Below, in pieces: positions 7,550-16,343 of a stretch of 64,000 nt of DNA (its first letter is position 1; every line of letters begins with the position of its first letter). The notes under the pieces were generated by a model. The model was not told the DNA's origin. It was given only the letters and a program-made list of their open reading frames with translations, and ran no database searches. The DNA comes from Desulfobacteraceae bacterium RAAP-1 (lineage in GTDB: Bacteria > Desulfobacterota > Desulfobacteria > Desulfobacterales > Desulfatirhabdiaceae), in contig LKPX01000010.1 in assembly GCA_001443525.1 (NCBI GenBank), positions 1 through 64,000 on the forward strand, read 5' to 3'. The position numbers and the translations under genes are program-made.

Positions 7550-7963
7550 CTATTTCGTGAACCGTGCGTCACATTTTGGATTGCTTTCACAGGAAAGGAT
7601 AAAGAAAATCAATCCGACAAGCACCTTAAATCCTATATGTCGGACATTTAAAAGCGCACTATGGTAGCGTATTTGATCGGTCGGGGTGCTGTCTTGTGAA
7701 AGAAGCTGTAAAACCCTGAACCCCAAATAGCCTGCATGCTGGCTATTTGAAAATTTATCGCCTATCTGCATCAAAGTTTTTGCCGTTGATTGAGAAACCC
7801 CCTTCGCCTCCAGCCACTTCAGCCAAAGTCCGTGCTGCAAGTCCGCCTTCTGTTCAATCAGTATCCTGCCCATTTCGGCATCGTCACCGATATGGCGATG
7901 GTTTCCCGGCCAGGCATGAAACCACCAGTAAAAATCCTTGCAAATTGAAATTCAACTTACCCA
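7550..7963 (-). pseudogene. remnant of a DUF3102-type gene
   Basis: The frame with MGRILIEQKADL followed by HGLWLKWLEAKG and STAKTLMQIGDKFSN resembles DUF3102 proteins (GrLLleAK..lghGeWl.WLe pattern). The similarity continues upstream of the first ATG (codons reading HRHIGDDAE) with no start codon before an in-frame stop near 7963, and the C-terminal half looks unrelated. It is therefore probably a truncated relic of a plasmid/phage-type gene stranded beside the integration site. A short real protein from the ATG at 7871-7873 cannot be excluded. Confidence 0.4.
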
Positions 7964-8151
7964 CCTGAAACAGCGAGAAACCTTTTTTAGATCAACTGCT
8001 AATTTAATGTCTTGGCTGACTTTGACGAAATCCTGGGTGCTTACTATCTGCTTGTTTTCTTCCGGAATCGGCGTTATAAAATTTGCCGCTATATGTCAGC
8101 GCCGGCTTTCGGTTTTATTCAACCATATTGAAAAAACAAAATGGGGTCATC

Positions 8152-8601
8152 ATGGCGTATCGTGCGATAGAATCTTGTTTCAAACATAAGAAAATCGTTT
8201 TGGGATGTGTTGCCGCCAGCTTTTGCCTGACGGTTTTTTCCATGATAAACAATGCGGAGACGGTATCTGCTGCGGATCAACTGAAACTTTCGACCGCGAC
8301 CTTATGTGAGGATGTCCAGAACCGCCAGCCGCAGAACGCAGGGGTAGTTTTTTCTATCAGCAGCGGCCAGATATACTGTTATACACTGTTTGATCCGGTG
8401 CCTGAACAAACGACCATTTATCACAACTGGTACAGCCGGGATACCCTGACCTCCCGGGTCAAGCTTCAGCTTCAGCCGCCTCGCTGGACGACTTACAGCA
8501 CGATACAGCTTCGGGAATCGGATAAAGGGCCGTGGCGGGTTGAAATCACCGACGCCAATGGAAAGGTGCTTCAAGTGCTTCGTTTCAGTGTCACGGAATG
8601 A
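8152..8601 (+). CDS. DUF2914 domain protein, exported
   Basis: A 149-residue protein. Residues about 10-35 form an N-terminal hydrophobic segment after a basic start, either a signal peptide or an anchor. The rest reads as a DUF2914 domain (GQIYCYTLFDP, TIYHNWYSRD, then the terminal WRVEITDANGKVL and FSVTE). The family is common in deltaproteobacteria, is predicted to fold as a beta-sandwich outside the cytoplasm, and has no known function. The start at 8152 is chosen because GGGGTC precedes it and the hydrophobic segment then sits at the N-terminus; an upstream in-frame ATG at 8083 is less likely. It precedes the diadenylate cyclase gene on the same strand. Confidence 0.82.
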   Translation: MAYRAIESCFKHKKIVLGCVAASFCLTVFSMINNAETVSAADQLKLSTATLCEDVQNRQPQNAGVVFSISSGQIYCYTLFDPVPEQTTIYHNWYSRDTLTSRVKLQLQPPRWTTYSTIQLRESDKGPWRVEITDANGKVLQVLRFSVTE

Positions 8602-8752
8602 TAAAAAGCCCAAACGCTGCGCCTGTGCGGTATCTTTTATTTCTCTTTTGACAGGAGAACCGCCGGGGTGAAGGCGTCACAAGGATGCGGAGTGGAACCG
8701 CTCGGCACATAGCGGTATTGATGTGTTACAGGTTCATGACGGATTTATTGAT

Positions 8753-10216
8753 ATGGAAACTGTCCTGATATTTTTAAGAAGCATACGCTGGCAGGATGTG
8801 GTGGATATTGTTTTAAACAGCTATATCCTCTTTCGATTCTATGTGCTTTTCAGAATTACCAGTTTGTTCCGGATACTGATAGGGCTTTCAGTTTTGCTGA
8901 TCTTTCAGCGAATTGCCGTATCCACGGGTCTGATTGTCACCAGTTGGTTCATTCAGGGAATTACTGCGATTGCAGCGCTGGTTATCATTGTCGTATTCCG
9001 GAATGAAATTCGCAGCGTACTTCAGGTGAAAAATATCAAGACGCTGTTCTGGGGCGTTCCTCAACCCCTGGTGCAATCTCCTGTCCAGATGATTGCCGAG
9101 AGCGTGGTGGACATGGCCAGAAAACGCATCGGCGCGCTGATTGTCTTCCCCGGAAAGGAAAATCTCGGCGAGGTTGTGCAAAGCGGGACATTTTGGGATG
9201 GCGTCATTTCCAAGGAAATGATCACCAGTATTTTCTGGGAAGAAAATCCTGTCCACGACGGCGCCGCTATTATCGAAGGTAACCGCGTTCGCGAGGTCGC
9301 CGCCATTCTTCCGCTGTCACGGCGGCAGGATCTGCCATCGTATTACGGCACCCGGCATCGGGCTGCCGTGGGACTTGCCGAGGCGACAGATGCACTGGTA
9401 GTAGTGGTCTCCGAGGAACGCGGCACTATTTTGCTGATGAAGCACTCCACCATCACACCGGTGTTTAAAAAAGAAGACCTTCAGCAGCATCTTCAGGAAC
9501 ATCTCGGCATGGCGGATAAAGATCCGGCGCGACTCAGAAAGGAAAAAATTGAAATCTGGCTTGCCGCCATCATTTCCTTTATCATGATTACCGGCGTCTG
9601 GTTTAATATTTCCAGAGGAATGGATTCGCTGGTCACGCTTGAAGTTCCTATTGAATACATGAACCGTAATCCGGCCATGGAAATTATCAACGCTTCGGTG
9701 GACAGTATTAAGATTCAGCTTGGCGGTTCCGTCACCCTGATGCGCTCTCTGCGTCCGGATCAGATTCGGGTTCGGGTCGATCTTGAAAAATCCGTTCCGG
9801 GTCAGAATGTCTTTACGATTACCAATGATAATATCTCTTTGCCGCCGGGTATTTTTATTAAAAGCTTCACGCCGTCGGTGGTGGATGTTATGATGGATGT
9901 TCCGGAGAAAAAAGAGCTTCCCGTTCAGGTGGACTGGACAGGAAAACTGCCGGATCATATGAGAATCGAGAAGGTTACGGTAAATCCCAGCGCCGTGCAG
10001 ATTATCGGCGGGCAGAGAATTCTGGAACACATGGAAACAGTCTATACGGAGAAAATTCCTCTGGATTCCATCCGGTCATCCAGAACCATTGTCGTAAATC
10101 TGGCGTTGAATCCGCCATCTCTGAAAGTAGCACCCGGTTCCAAAGACAAGATTACCGTGGAGTGCATTGTGAAAAACATTGATGCCGGCCAGACCGGTAC
10201 GCCCCCAAACCCTTAA
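8753..10216 (+). CDS. cdaA: diadenylate cyclase CdaA fused to YbbR/CdaR domains
   Basis: A 487-residue membrane protein that should make cyclic di-AMP from two ATP. Three N-terminal membrane helices (about residues 1-90) lead to the DAC domain, which has the catalytic DGA (169-171) and RHR (201-203) motifs. A further membrane helix (about 264-283) follows, then about 200 residues resembling two YbbR repeats, each ending in a short beta-rich segment. In Firmicutes the YbbR part is a separate protein, CdaR, encoded next to cdaA and controlling its activity. Here one chain carries both, with YbbR expected outside the membrane. The ATG at 8753 fits the family N-terminus; a GTG at 8723 is in frame. 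Confidence 0.93.
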   Translation: METVLIFLRSIRWQDVVDIVLNSYILFRFYVLFRITSLFRILIGLSVLLIFQRIAVSTGLIVTSWFIQGITAIAALVIIVVFRNEIRSVLQVKNIKTLFWGVPQPLVQSPVQMIAESVVDMARKRIGALIVFPGKENLGEVVQSGTFWDGVISKEMITSIFWEENPVHDGAAIIEGNRVREVAAILPLSRRQDLPSYYGTRHRAAVGLAEATDALVVVVSEERGTILLMKHSTITPVFKKEDLQQHLQEHLGMADKDPARLRKEKIEIWLAAIISFIMITGVWFNISRGMDSLVTLEVPIEYMNRNPAMEIINASVDSIKIQLGGSVTLMRSLRPDQIRVRVDLEKSVPGQNVFTITNDNISLPPGIFIKSFTPSVVDVMMDVPEKKELPVQVDWTGKLPDHMRIEKVTVNPSAVQIIGGQRILEHMETVYTEKIPLDSIRSSRTIVVNLALNPPSLKVAPGSKDKITVECIVKNIDAGQTGTPPNP

Positions 10217-10261
10217 AGGAGCAAGACGATCATACCTTCATTACCGGATATTCCATGGACA

Positions 10262-11392
10262 TTGGTAACAACACTGCAGGCGCTCGAAGCTGCTGCACGA
10301 CATCTTGAGAATGAAACTGTGGTCGGGGTTGACCTCGAGGCCGATTCCATGTTCCATTTTCAGGAAAAGGTCTGCCTTATCCAGCTATCTTCGCGCAGAC
10401 AGTGTTATCTGGTGGACCCGCTGCAGACAGGTAGCCTTTCAGTGCTGAAACCTGTCTTTGCAGACCCCGGAATCCGGAAAATTTTTCATGGATCCGATTA
10501 TGATATCCGCTGCCTGCACAGGGATTTTTCTATTGAGGTGATCAATTTATTTGACACTCAACTGGCCTGTCGTTTTCTGGGAATGAAATTTACCGGACTG
10601 GATGCCGTTTTAAACCAGTTTTTTGGAATACACCTCGAAAAGAAATTTCAGAAAAAAGATTGGTCGCAGCGCCCGTTGCCGGAAGAAATGCTGGAATATG
10701 CCGCGCATGACGCTGTATATCTGCATGAACTGTCTGCGAGATTGGAAGACAGGATGGTGGAGACGGGGCGGCTGGAGTGGTTCCTTGAAGAATGTGAACT
10801 TTACAGCCGTGTTCGATGTCCTTCCTTCAACGGAGAACCCCGGTTTTTGCGTTTTAAAGGGGCAGGTCGTCTTGGCAGAAGATCACTGGCCGTTCTGGAA
10901 GCACTTCTGGGATTCAGGGAATCTGTTGCCAGAAAGCTGGACAGACCTCTGTATCAAATCATCCACAACGACGCTTTGTTGAAACTGGCGATTGAAAAAC
11001 CGCAGCGGATGGATCAACTCAAAGAATTGGAAATCCTGAGTTTCAAACAGCTCAATCGCTATGGAACCCATATCCTGGAGGCGATTGCCGGCGCCATAGT
11101 TCTGAAATCATCAGAACTTCCAGTTTATCCCCACCACCACGACCCGATTCCGGACGGGCTGACCTCCGCACGGACAACCGCCCTGAAAAAATGGCGTGAT
11201 GCTGTCGCGACAACGCTTGAAATTGAACCGGCGCTTCTTGGTAACAATGCGCTCATGGCCGCAATATCCCAGCAAAATCCACCGGATATGGACGCGTTGG
11301 CCGGAATTGAAGGCGTCAGACCCTGGCTGGTACGTACATACGGAAATGATATTTTGACGCTGCTGAATTCATATTCTGAAATTAGTGGTTGA
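10262..11392 (+). CDS. rnd: ribonuclease D
   Basis: A 3'-5' exoribonuclease that trims tRNA and small RNA ends. The DEDDy exonuclease domain is clear: GVDLEADSM (Exo I), a FHGSDYDIRCL segment, DTQLACRFLG (Exo II) and YAAHDAVYL (Exo III with its Tyr). An HRDC domain follows (about residues 205-290) and a second helical C-terminal region, giving the usual length. The first conventional in-frame start is TTG at 10262, but it has no ribosome-binding site. A strong AAAGGAG at 10216-10221, overlapping the cdaA stop, is seven to ten bases before in-frame ATC (10229) and ATA (10232), so a rare start codon is possible and the protein may be ten or eleven residues longer. Confidence 0.9.
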   Translation: MVTTLQALEAAARHLENETVVGVDLEADSMFHFQEKVCLIQLSSRRQCYLVDPLQTGSLSVLKPVFADPGIRKIFHGSDYDIRCLHRDFSIEVINLFDTQLACRFLGMKFTGLDAVLNQFFGIHLEKKFQKKDWSQRPLPEEMLEYAAHDAVYLHELSARLEDRMVETGRLEWFLEECELYSRVRCPSFNGEPRFLRFKGAGRLGRRSLAVLEALLGFRESVARKLDRPLYQIIHNDALLKLAIEKPQRMDQLKELEILSFKQLNRYGTHILEAIAGAIVLKSSELPVYPHHHDPIPDGLTSARTTALKKWRDAVATTLEIEPALLGNNALMAAISQQNPPDMDALAGIEGVRPWLVRTYGNDILTLLNSYSEISG

Positions 11393-11478
11393 ATATAATT
11401 CATCAGTTTGTTAATCAGTCCAAAGAGTCTGGTTACTTTCACTTATCCCGATCACCAACAGGAACAAAGGAGGAATCG

Positions 11479-12663
11479 ATGCGAAAATGTCTATGGCTTG
11501 TGGTGTTGTGCCTGGCGGCAGCGCTTGCGGTATCACCTGCAATGGCTGCAAAACAGGAACCCATTAAAATCGGATTCAACATCCCCCTCACAGGCGATAT
11601 TCCCAAAGTGGGCGAAGGCTCGAAGTTCGCTGCTGAAATGCTGAAGGAAAAAATCGATAAGGAAGGCGGTCTCAAAGTCGGAAATAAAACGTATCCAGTT
11701 GAATTCATTTATGAAGATAATGAATCTAAAGCCGAATCTGCAACTGCCGCAGCCATCAAGCTGATTACCCAGGACATGGTGCTGGGAATTATCGGGCCGC
11801 AGGCCAGCAAGCAGGCCATTCCCGCTGGTGAAATCAACAATTCATACAAAACGCCGATGATTTCCGCCTGGTCAACCAACCCTCAAACCACCAAAGATCG
11901 TCCCTACGTATTCCGTGCCTGTTTTCTGGATCCTTTCCAAGGGCCTGTTGCTGCGGATTTTGTTACAGAACAGTTTCATGCCAAAAAAGCGGCGGTTCTC
12001 TATGATATCGCCAGTGATTACCCCAAAGGACTGGCGGAATATTTCAAGGCTGCCTTCGAAAAACTGCATGGCCCCGGATCGGTTGTTGCCTTCGAGACAT
12101 TTACCACCAAAGATCGCGATTTCAGCGCTCAGCTTACCAAAATCGTCAAATCCGGCGCCGATGTTCTGTTTACGCCCCAGTATTACGACGAAGTGCCGCT
12201 GATCGTCAAACAGGCTCATGAACTCGGATGGAAAAAACCCATTATGGGCAGTGACAGCTGGGGATCTGCAGAACTGATGAATCTTTGCGGCAACGATTGC
12301 AAAGGGCTTTTCTTCAGCACTCATTATGCGGCTGCCGGCGCCAAGGGCGCGACCAAAGAATTCATCGATGCATATCAGAAGAAATACGGCTATGTTCCTG
12401 ATGATGTTGCGGCGCTGACGTGGGATGCTACCCGGCTCATGCTGAAAGCCATCCAGAATACAGGCGGTCTGACCGGCAACGTTGAAAAAGACCGCGAGGC
12501 TATTCGTAACCAACTGGCTAACATCAAGGATTTTGACGGTATCACCGGCAAGATGAGCTTCGATTATGCCAAAAACGGTGGTGATCCCAGTAAGTGCGCA
12601 GTGGTGGTTAAAATCAACGACAAAGGCGAATTCGAGTTTTTTAAATCGGTTTGTCCTCACTAA
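11479..12663 (+). CDS. livK: Liv-type ABC transporter substrate-binding protein (1)
   Basis: A 394-residue periplasmic binding protein of the branched-chain amino acid type. A signal peptide (residues 1-24, ending AMA-AKQ) precedes a Peripla_BP_6 domain (IKIGFNIPLTGDIPKVGEG onward, GIIGPQASKQAI, ISAWSTNPQTT, YDIASDYPKGL). The start at 11479 has AAAGGAGG five bases upstream; the frame is open to 11389 but lacks a site there. It heads the operon livK-H-M-G-F. A strong hairpin follows the gene, consistent with higher expression of the binding protein. The true ligand (Leu/Ile/Val or another amino acid) cannot be read from sequence. Confidence 0.93.
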   Translation: MRKCLWLVVLCLAAALAVSPAMAAKQEPIKIGFNIPLTGDIPKVGEGSKFAAEMLKEKIDKEGGLKVGNKTYPVEFIYEDNESKAESATAAAIKLITQDMVLGIIGPQASKQAIPAGEINNSYKTPMISAWSTNPQTTKDRPYVFRACFLDPFQGPVAADFVTEQFHAKKAAVLYDIASDYPKGLAEYFKAAFEKLHGPGSVVAFETFTTKDRDFSAQLTKIVKSGADVLFTPQYYDEVPLIVKQAHELGWKKPIMGSDSWGSAELMNLCGNDCKGLFFSTHYAAAGAKGATKEFIDAYQKKYGYVPDDVAALTWDATRLMLKAIQNTGGLTGNVEKDREAIRNQLANIKDFDGITGKMSFDYAKNGGDPSKCAVVVKINDKGEFEFFKSVCPH

Positions 12664-12772
12664 AACGGCAGAATATTCTCGCACGCGCCGGGGAAAGTGT
12701 GCGGGAATGGTTACGCAGGATGTACAGCTAATCATCCTGAAGGTTTCCAGCAAAGCTGCCGGTCTTTCCCGG

Positions 12773-12815
12773 ACAAAGGCGGAAGAGATATCAGCTTTTC
12801 CGCCTTTGTGTATTT
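12773..12815 (+). terminator. hairpin between livK and livH (attenuator)
   Basis: A perfect 12-bp stem (12773-12784 with 12798-12809), extendable by two weak pairs, followed by gtattttt. It lies in the 177-base gap between the binding-protein gene and the permease genes. It is probably a leaky terminator or 3' end stabiliser that makes livK more abundant than the membrane parts. Confidence 0.7.
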
Positions 12816-12840
12816 TTCTGATGCAGGAGAACAGCTCTCT

Positions 12841-13773
12841 GTGGATATTCAATCATTTTTTCAGAATGTGATAAACGCTTTTCAGTGGGGCAGTTTTTAT
12901 GCCTTGATTGCGCTGGGCTATACCCTGGTTTATGGGGTGTTGCTGCTGATCAATTTTGCGCACGGCGATATTTTTATGGTGGGCGCGTATATCGGTTTTT
13001 TTGTTGCGACATTTCTGCTGGGAACTTATGCCATCCATTTGCCGTTTCACATGCCCCATCTGGTTATTTTTGTGGCGACACTGGTCATCACCATGATTCT
13101 GACAGCCGGCGTCGGCGTAACGCTGGAGCGTGTGGCGTACCGGCCATTAAGACGCAAAGGCGCTGGGCGGCTCTACATCGTCATCACCGCGCTGATGGCA
13201 GGGCTGATTCTGGAAAACGGCAATCTGGCGCTGTTGGGGGCCAGCCGCAAGGCGTTTCCGGAGCTGATTCATGATACAGTCTATAAAGTGGCCGGAGTGA
13301 CCTTTACCAATAACTGGATACTGGTAGTTCTGGCGACTCTGGCGGTATTTCTTTTTCTGGAAACCATCGTCCGGAAAACCAAGATCGGTATGGCCATGAG
13401 GGCCATTTCTTTTGACCGCATGGCGGTGCCGTTAATGGGAATTCCCATCGACACGGTTATTGTGTTCACATTCATTCTGGGATCTTCGATGGCGGCTCTG
13501 GCCGGCGTACTCTTTGCGTCCGCCTACCCGGTGCTGGAACCTTATATGGGCGCCATGATCGGCTGGAAAGCGTTCATTGCCGCGGTGGTCGGCGGCATCG
13601 GCGAAATCAGGGGGGCTTTTGTCGGCGGATTTTTATTGGGCTTTATCGAAATATTTGTGGCGGCGGTTTTTCCATCCACATTCCGGGATTTGATTTCCTT
13701 TGGAATACTGCTTGTTTTTTTAAGTTTCAAACCGACAGGAATTTTCGGAGTCGCCAGGGCTCAGAAAATATAA
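12841..13773 (+). CDS. livH: Liv-type ABC permease LivH (1)
   Basis: A 310-residue inner-membrane permease with about eight hydrophobic helices. It has the family signature near the N-terminus (FYALIALGYTLVYG, LLINFAHGDIFMVGA) and the C-terminal AFIAAVVGGIGEIRGAFVGG stretch characteristic of LivH/LivM. The start is GTG at 12841 with AGGAGA 11 bases upstream; an open frame back to 12697 encodes no membrane-protein-like sequence and runs through the hairpin. It pairs with LivM to form the translocation channel. Confidence 0.92.
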   Translation: MDIQSFFQNVINAFQWGSFYALIALGYTLVYGVLLLINFAHGDIFMVGAYIGFFVATFLLGTYAIHLPFHMPHLVIFVATLVITMILTAGVGVTLERVAYRPLRRKGAGRLYIVITALMAGLILENGNLALLGASRKAFPELIHDTVYKVAGVTFTNNWILVVLATLAVFLFLETIVRKTKIGMAMRAISFDRMAVPLMGIPIDTVIVFTFILGSSMAALAGVLFASAYPVLEPYMGAMIGWKAFIAAVVGGIGEIRGAFVGGFLLGFIEIFVAAVFPSTFRDLISFGILLVFLSFKPTGIFGVARAQKI

Positions 13774-13783
13774 AAGGATTGTT

Positions 13784-14806
13784 ATGCGGCATTACCTTAG
13801 CCTGATAGTGTATCTGGCCATCTGTCTTCTGATCATTGTGATCTTTCAGCAGAACTGGCTGAACGCCTATATCCAGATTGTCATGATGTTTATCGGCATC
13901 AACATCATGTTGAGTTCTTCATTGAATCTGATCAACGGATACATGGGAGAGTTTTCCTGCGGCCATGCCGGTTTTATGGCTGTCGGCGCGTACACCGCCT
14001 CTCTTTTGAACATGGGGCTGTTCACCACTTCCAGTATCTTCGGCCGTTCACTGTTTATCGGCCCCCAATATTCGGTATTTCTCTTTCCGGTCACCCTGAT
14101 CATCGCCGGGTTCTGCGCCGCGCTGGTCGGTCTTCTGGTCGCGGTTCCCAGTTTTCGGACGCGAGGCGATTATCTGGCCATCATCACCCTGGCTGTCAAC
14201 TACATCGTCAAAAGTTCCATCGAAAATATTCAGGAAATCGGCGGTGCGAGGGGATTCATGGGGATGCGTCAGGTGGTGAACGCAATGAACAATGTGATCA
14301 ACATTCCCTGGCTGATGATCTGGATACTGGCGTTTGCGGGGACATCCATCATTGCGCTTAAACGTTTTGTCGGTTCCACATACGGAAAGGGCGTTATCGC
14401 CATCCGCGATGATGAAATCGCCGCTGAAATCATGAGTGTCAACACGCAGCGCGTCAAACTCATCGCTTTTATGCTCTCATCCGGAATCGCCGGAATCGCC
14501 GGCGGCCTGTTCGCTCATGTCATCGGCTATATCAATCCGGGAACGTTCACCATCATGAAATCCACGGAAATCATGGTTATGGTGTATCTGGGCGGGATGG
14601 GATCGCTTAGCGGGTCGGTGTTGAGCGCTGTTCTGTTTACAGTGATGCTGGAGTTTTTACGTCCCCTGCAGCTTTTTAAGTGGGTGTTGATACCGCTGCT
14701 CCTGATCATCCTGATGCTTTTCCGGCCAGAGGGCCTTATGGGAAATCGCGAGTTGAGCGATGTATTTCCCGGACTTCGCAGATTTTTCCCATCAAAGGAG
14801 TACTAA
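13784..14806 (+). CDS. livM: Liv-type ABC permease LivM (1)
   Basis: A 340-residue permease of the branched-chain amino acid family with about ten hydrophobic segments. Recognisable motifs are LSSSLNLINGYMGEFSCGHAG near residue 45, the RTRGDYLAIITLA loop near residue 125, the EAA-type loop AIRDDEIAAEIM and the VMVYLGGMGSLSGSV stretch near residue 265. Ten bases after livH, with a GGATTG site; seven bases before livG. It partners LivH in the membrane. Confidence 0.93.
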   Translation: MRHYLSLIVYLAICLLIIVIFQQNWLNAYIQIVMMFIGINIMLSSSLNLINGYMGEFSCGHAGFMAVGAYTASLLNMGLFTTSSIFGRSLFIGPQYSVFLFPVTLIIAGFCAALVGLLVAVPSFRTRGDYLAIITLAVNYIVKSSIENIQEIGGARGFMGMRQVVNAMNNVINIPWLMIWILAFAGTSIIALKRFVGSTYGKGVIAIRDDEIAAEIMSVNTQRVKLIAFMLSSGIAGIAGGLFAHVIGYINPGTFTIMKSTEIMVMVYLGGMGSLSGSVLSAVLFTVMLEFLRPLQLFKWVLIPLLLIILMLFRPEGLMGNRELSDVFPGLRRFFPSKEY

Positions 14807-14812
14807 GGTCTC

Positions 14813-15598
14813 ATGCCGCTTCTGGAACTTAAACAGATCAATCATTTTTTCGGCGGACTGCAGGCGGTTCATAACTTCAATCTGACGATAGAACCCGGAG
14901 AGCTGATCGGGCTCATCGGTCCGAACGGTGCGGGAAAAACCACCATATTCAATCTGGTGTCGGGTTTTTACAAACCCACCCAGGGCGATATCCTTTTTCA
15001 TGAAAAAAGCATTATTCATCTCAAGCCGCACCAGGTAACCTCCCTGGGGCTTGCCCGGACGTTTCAGAACATCCGGATGTGGAATTCCATGACCGTTCTT
15101 GAAAATCTTTGCATTTCCCAGCATTATCGCATGGGATACAGCTTCATGGACGCCATTTTTTCAACGAAAACGTATCATGAACATGAAAAAGCTGTGGTCA
15201 AACGGGCTATGGAGATACTGGAGAGCCTGGAGCTTTCCGAGGCTGCCGGCGAGTATCCCAAAAATCTTCCCTATGGTCTCCAGCGCCGGGTGGAGATCGG
15301 CCGTGCGCTGACCATCAAACCCAGTCTGCTGCTTCTGGATGAACCTGCCGCCGGCATGAATCCTTCAGACATTGACAGGCTGATCGAGCTGATTCAGTGG
15401 ATTCGCGAGCAGTTTCACCTGACTATCTGGCTGATCGAGCATCAGATGAAGGTGGTTATGTCGCTGTGTGAAAGGCTGTGTGTGCTGGACTTCGGACAGA
15501 TCATCGCCGAGGGTTCCCCATCTGACATCAAAAACAATCCTCGCGTCATCAAGGCGTATCTGGGAGATGAGGAGGCCGACGACGATGCTGAAAATTGA
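14813..15598 (+). CDS. livG: Liv-type ABC ATPase LivG (1)
   Basis: A 261-residue ATP-binding subunit. Walker A GPNGAGKT (about residues 37-44), the family ARTFQNIR stretch, a signature motif of the variant form LPYGLQRRVE in place of LSGGQ, Walker B LLLLDEPAAG and the switch His in IEHQMKVVMSL. The C-terminal extension (EGSPSDIKNNPRVIKAYLG) is typical of LivG. It overlaps livF by 14 bases, indicating coupled translation. Confidence 0.94.
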   Translation: MPLLELKQINHFFGGLQAVHNFNLTIEPGELIGLIGPNGAGKTTIFNLVSGFYKPTQGDILFHEKSIIHLKPHQVTSLGLARTFQNIRMWNSMTVLENLCISQHYRMGYSFMDAIFSTKTYHEHEKAVVKRAMEILESLELSEAAGEYPKNLPYGLQRRVEIGRALTIKPSLLLLDEPAAGMNPSDIDRLIELIQWIREQFHLTIWLIEHQMKVVMSLCERLCVLDFGQIIAEGSPSDIKNNPRVIKAYLGDEEADDDAEN

Positions 15599-16304
15599 AA
15601 ATCTCCATGTCAGTTACGGCGGCATCGAGGCTCTTCACGGGATATCCCTGCAAGTCAATGAGGGCGAAATGGTAGCCTTGCTGGGTGCCAACGGAGCAGG
15701 AAAATCCACTACCCTGATGAGTATCATGAGATTGCCGCCGCCGGAAGCTCCGCGGGTAACGGCGGGAAGCATCACCTATCGCGGCGTGGATTTGCTTCCG
15801 GTGGCTCCCCATATTGTGGTCGCCAAACATGGTATCGGTCTGGTTCCGGAAGGCAGAAGAGTCTTTGGTAACCTGACGGTTTTTGAAAATCTGAAACTGG
15901 CCACCTATGCGCGCAAGGACATGGTGCAGGTGTCCAAGGATTATGAACGTGTATTTTCTCTGTTTCCACGTCTTGCCGATCGAAGGAACCAGCGGGTGGA
16001 AACCCTGAGTGGGGGCGAACAGCAGATGCTGGCAACCGGAAGGGCGTTTATGTGCGGCGCCAGATTCATCCTGCTGGATGAACCGTCCATGGGGCTGGCG
16101 CCGCTGTTGATGCAGGAACTTTTCAAGGTACTCAAAGAGATTAACCGGAGCGGCACGACGATTTTTGTCGTGGAACAAAATGCCAATATCGCTTTGAAAT
16201 ACGCGCACCGCGCTTATCTGATGGAAGCCGGTTACATTGTCAAGGAAGGAACTGCAAAAGATATGGCGAATAAGGAAGAGATGAAAAAGGCGTATCTTGG
16301 ATAA
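15585..16304 (+). CDS. livF: Liv-type ABC ATPase LivF (1)
   Basis: A 239-residue second ATPase of the transporter: Walker A GANGAGKST (about residues 36-44), Q-loop region GLVPEGRRVFGNLTV characteristic of LivF, signature LSGGEQQM, Walker B ILLDEPSMGLAP and switch region VEQNANIAL. The ATG at 15585 lies inside the end of livG with GAGGAGG about ten bases upstream. It is the last gene of the operon, convergent with the PEP-synthase-like gene 40 bases on. Confidence 0.94.
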   Translation: MLKIENLHVSYGGIEALHGISLQVNEGEMVALLGANGAGKSTTLMSIMRLPPPEAPRVTAGSITYRGVDLLPVAPHIVVAKHGIGLVPEGRRVFGNLTVFENLKLATYARKDMVQVSKDYERVFSLFPRLADRRNQRVETLSGGEQQMLATGRAFMCGARFILLDEPSMGLAPLLMQELFKVLKEINRSGTTIFVVEQNANIALKYAHRAYLMEAGYIVKEGTAKDMANKEEMKKAYLG

Positions 16305-16343
16305 TCTCCGTTTCTTTCATACGGGAACACAGATTGAAGGTTT

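Noticed and set aside
9317-10030. 237-codon antisense frame opposite cdaA
   Set aside because: It lies entirely inside a confidently identified gene on the other strand, has no ribosome-binding site and a His/Arg/Asn-rich composition expected from antisense translation.
11872-12852. 326-codon antisense frame opposite livK
   Set aside because: Shadow of a well-supported binding-protein gene; no family resemblance and it spans the intergenic hairpin.
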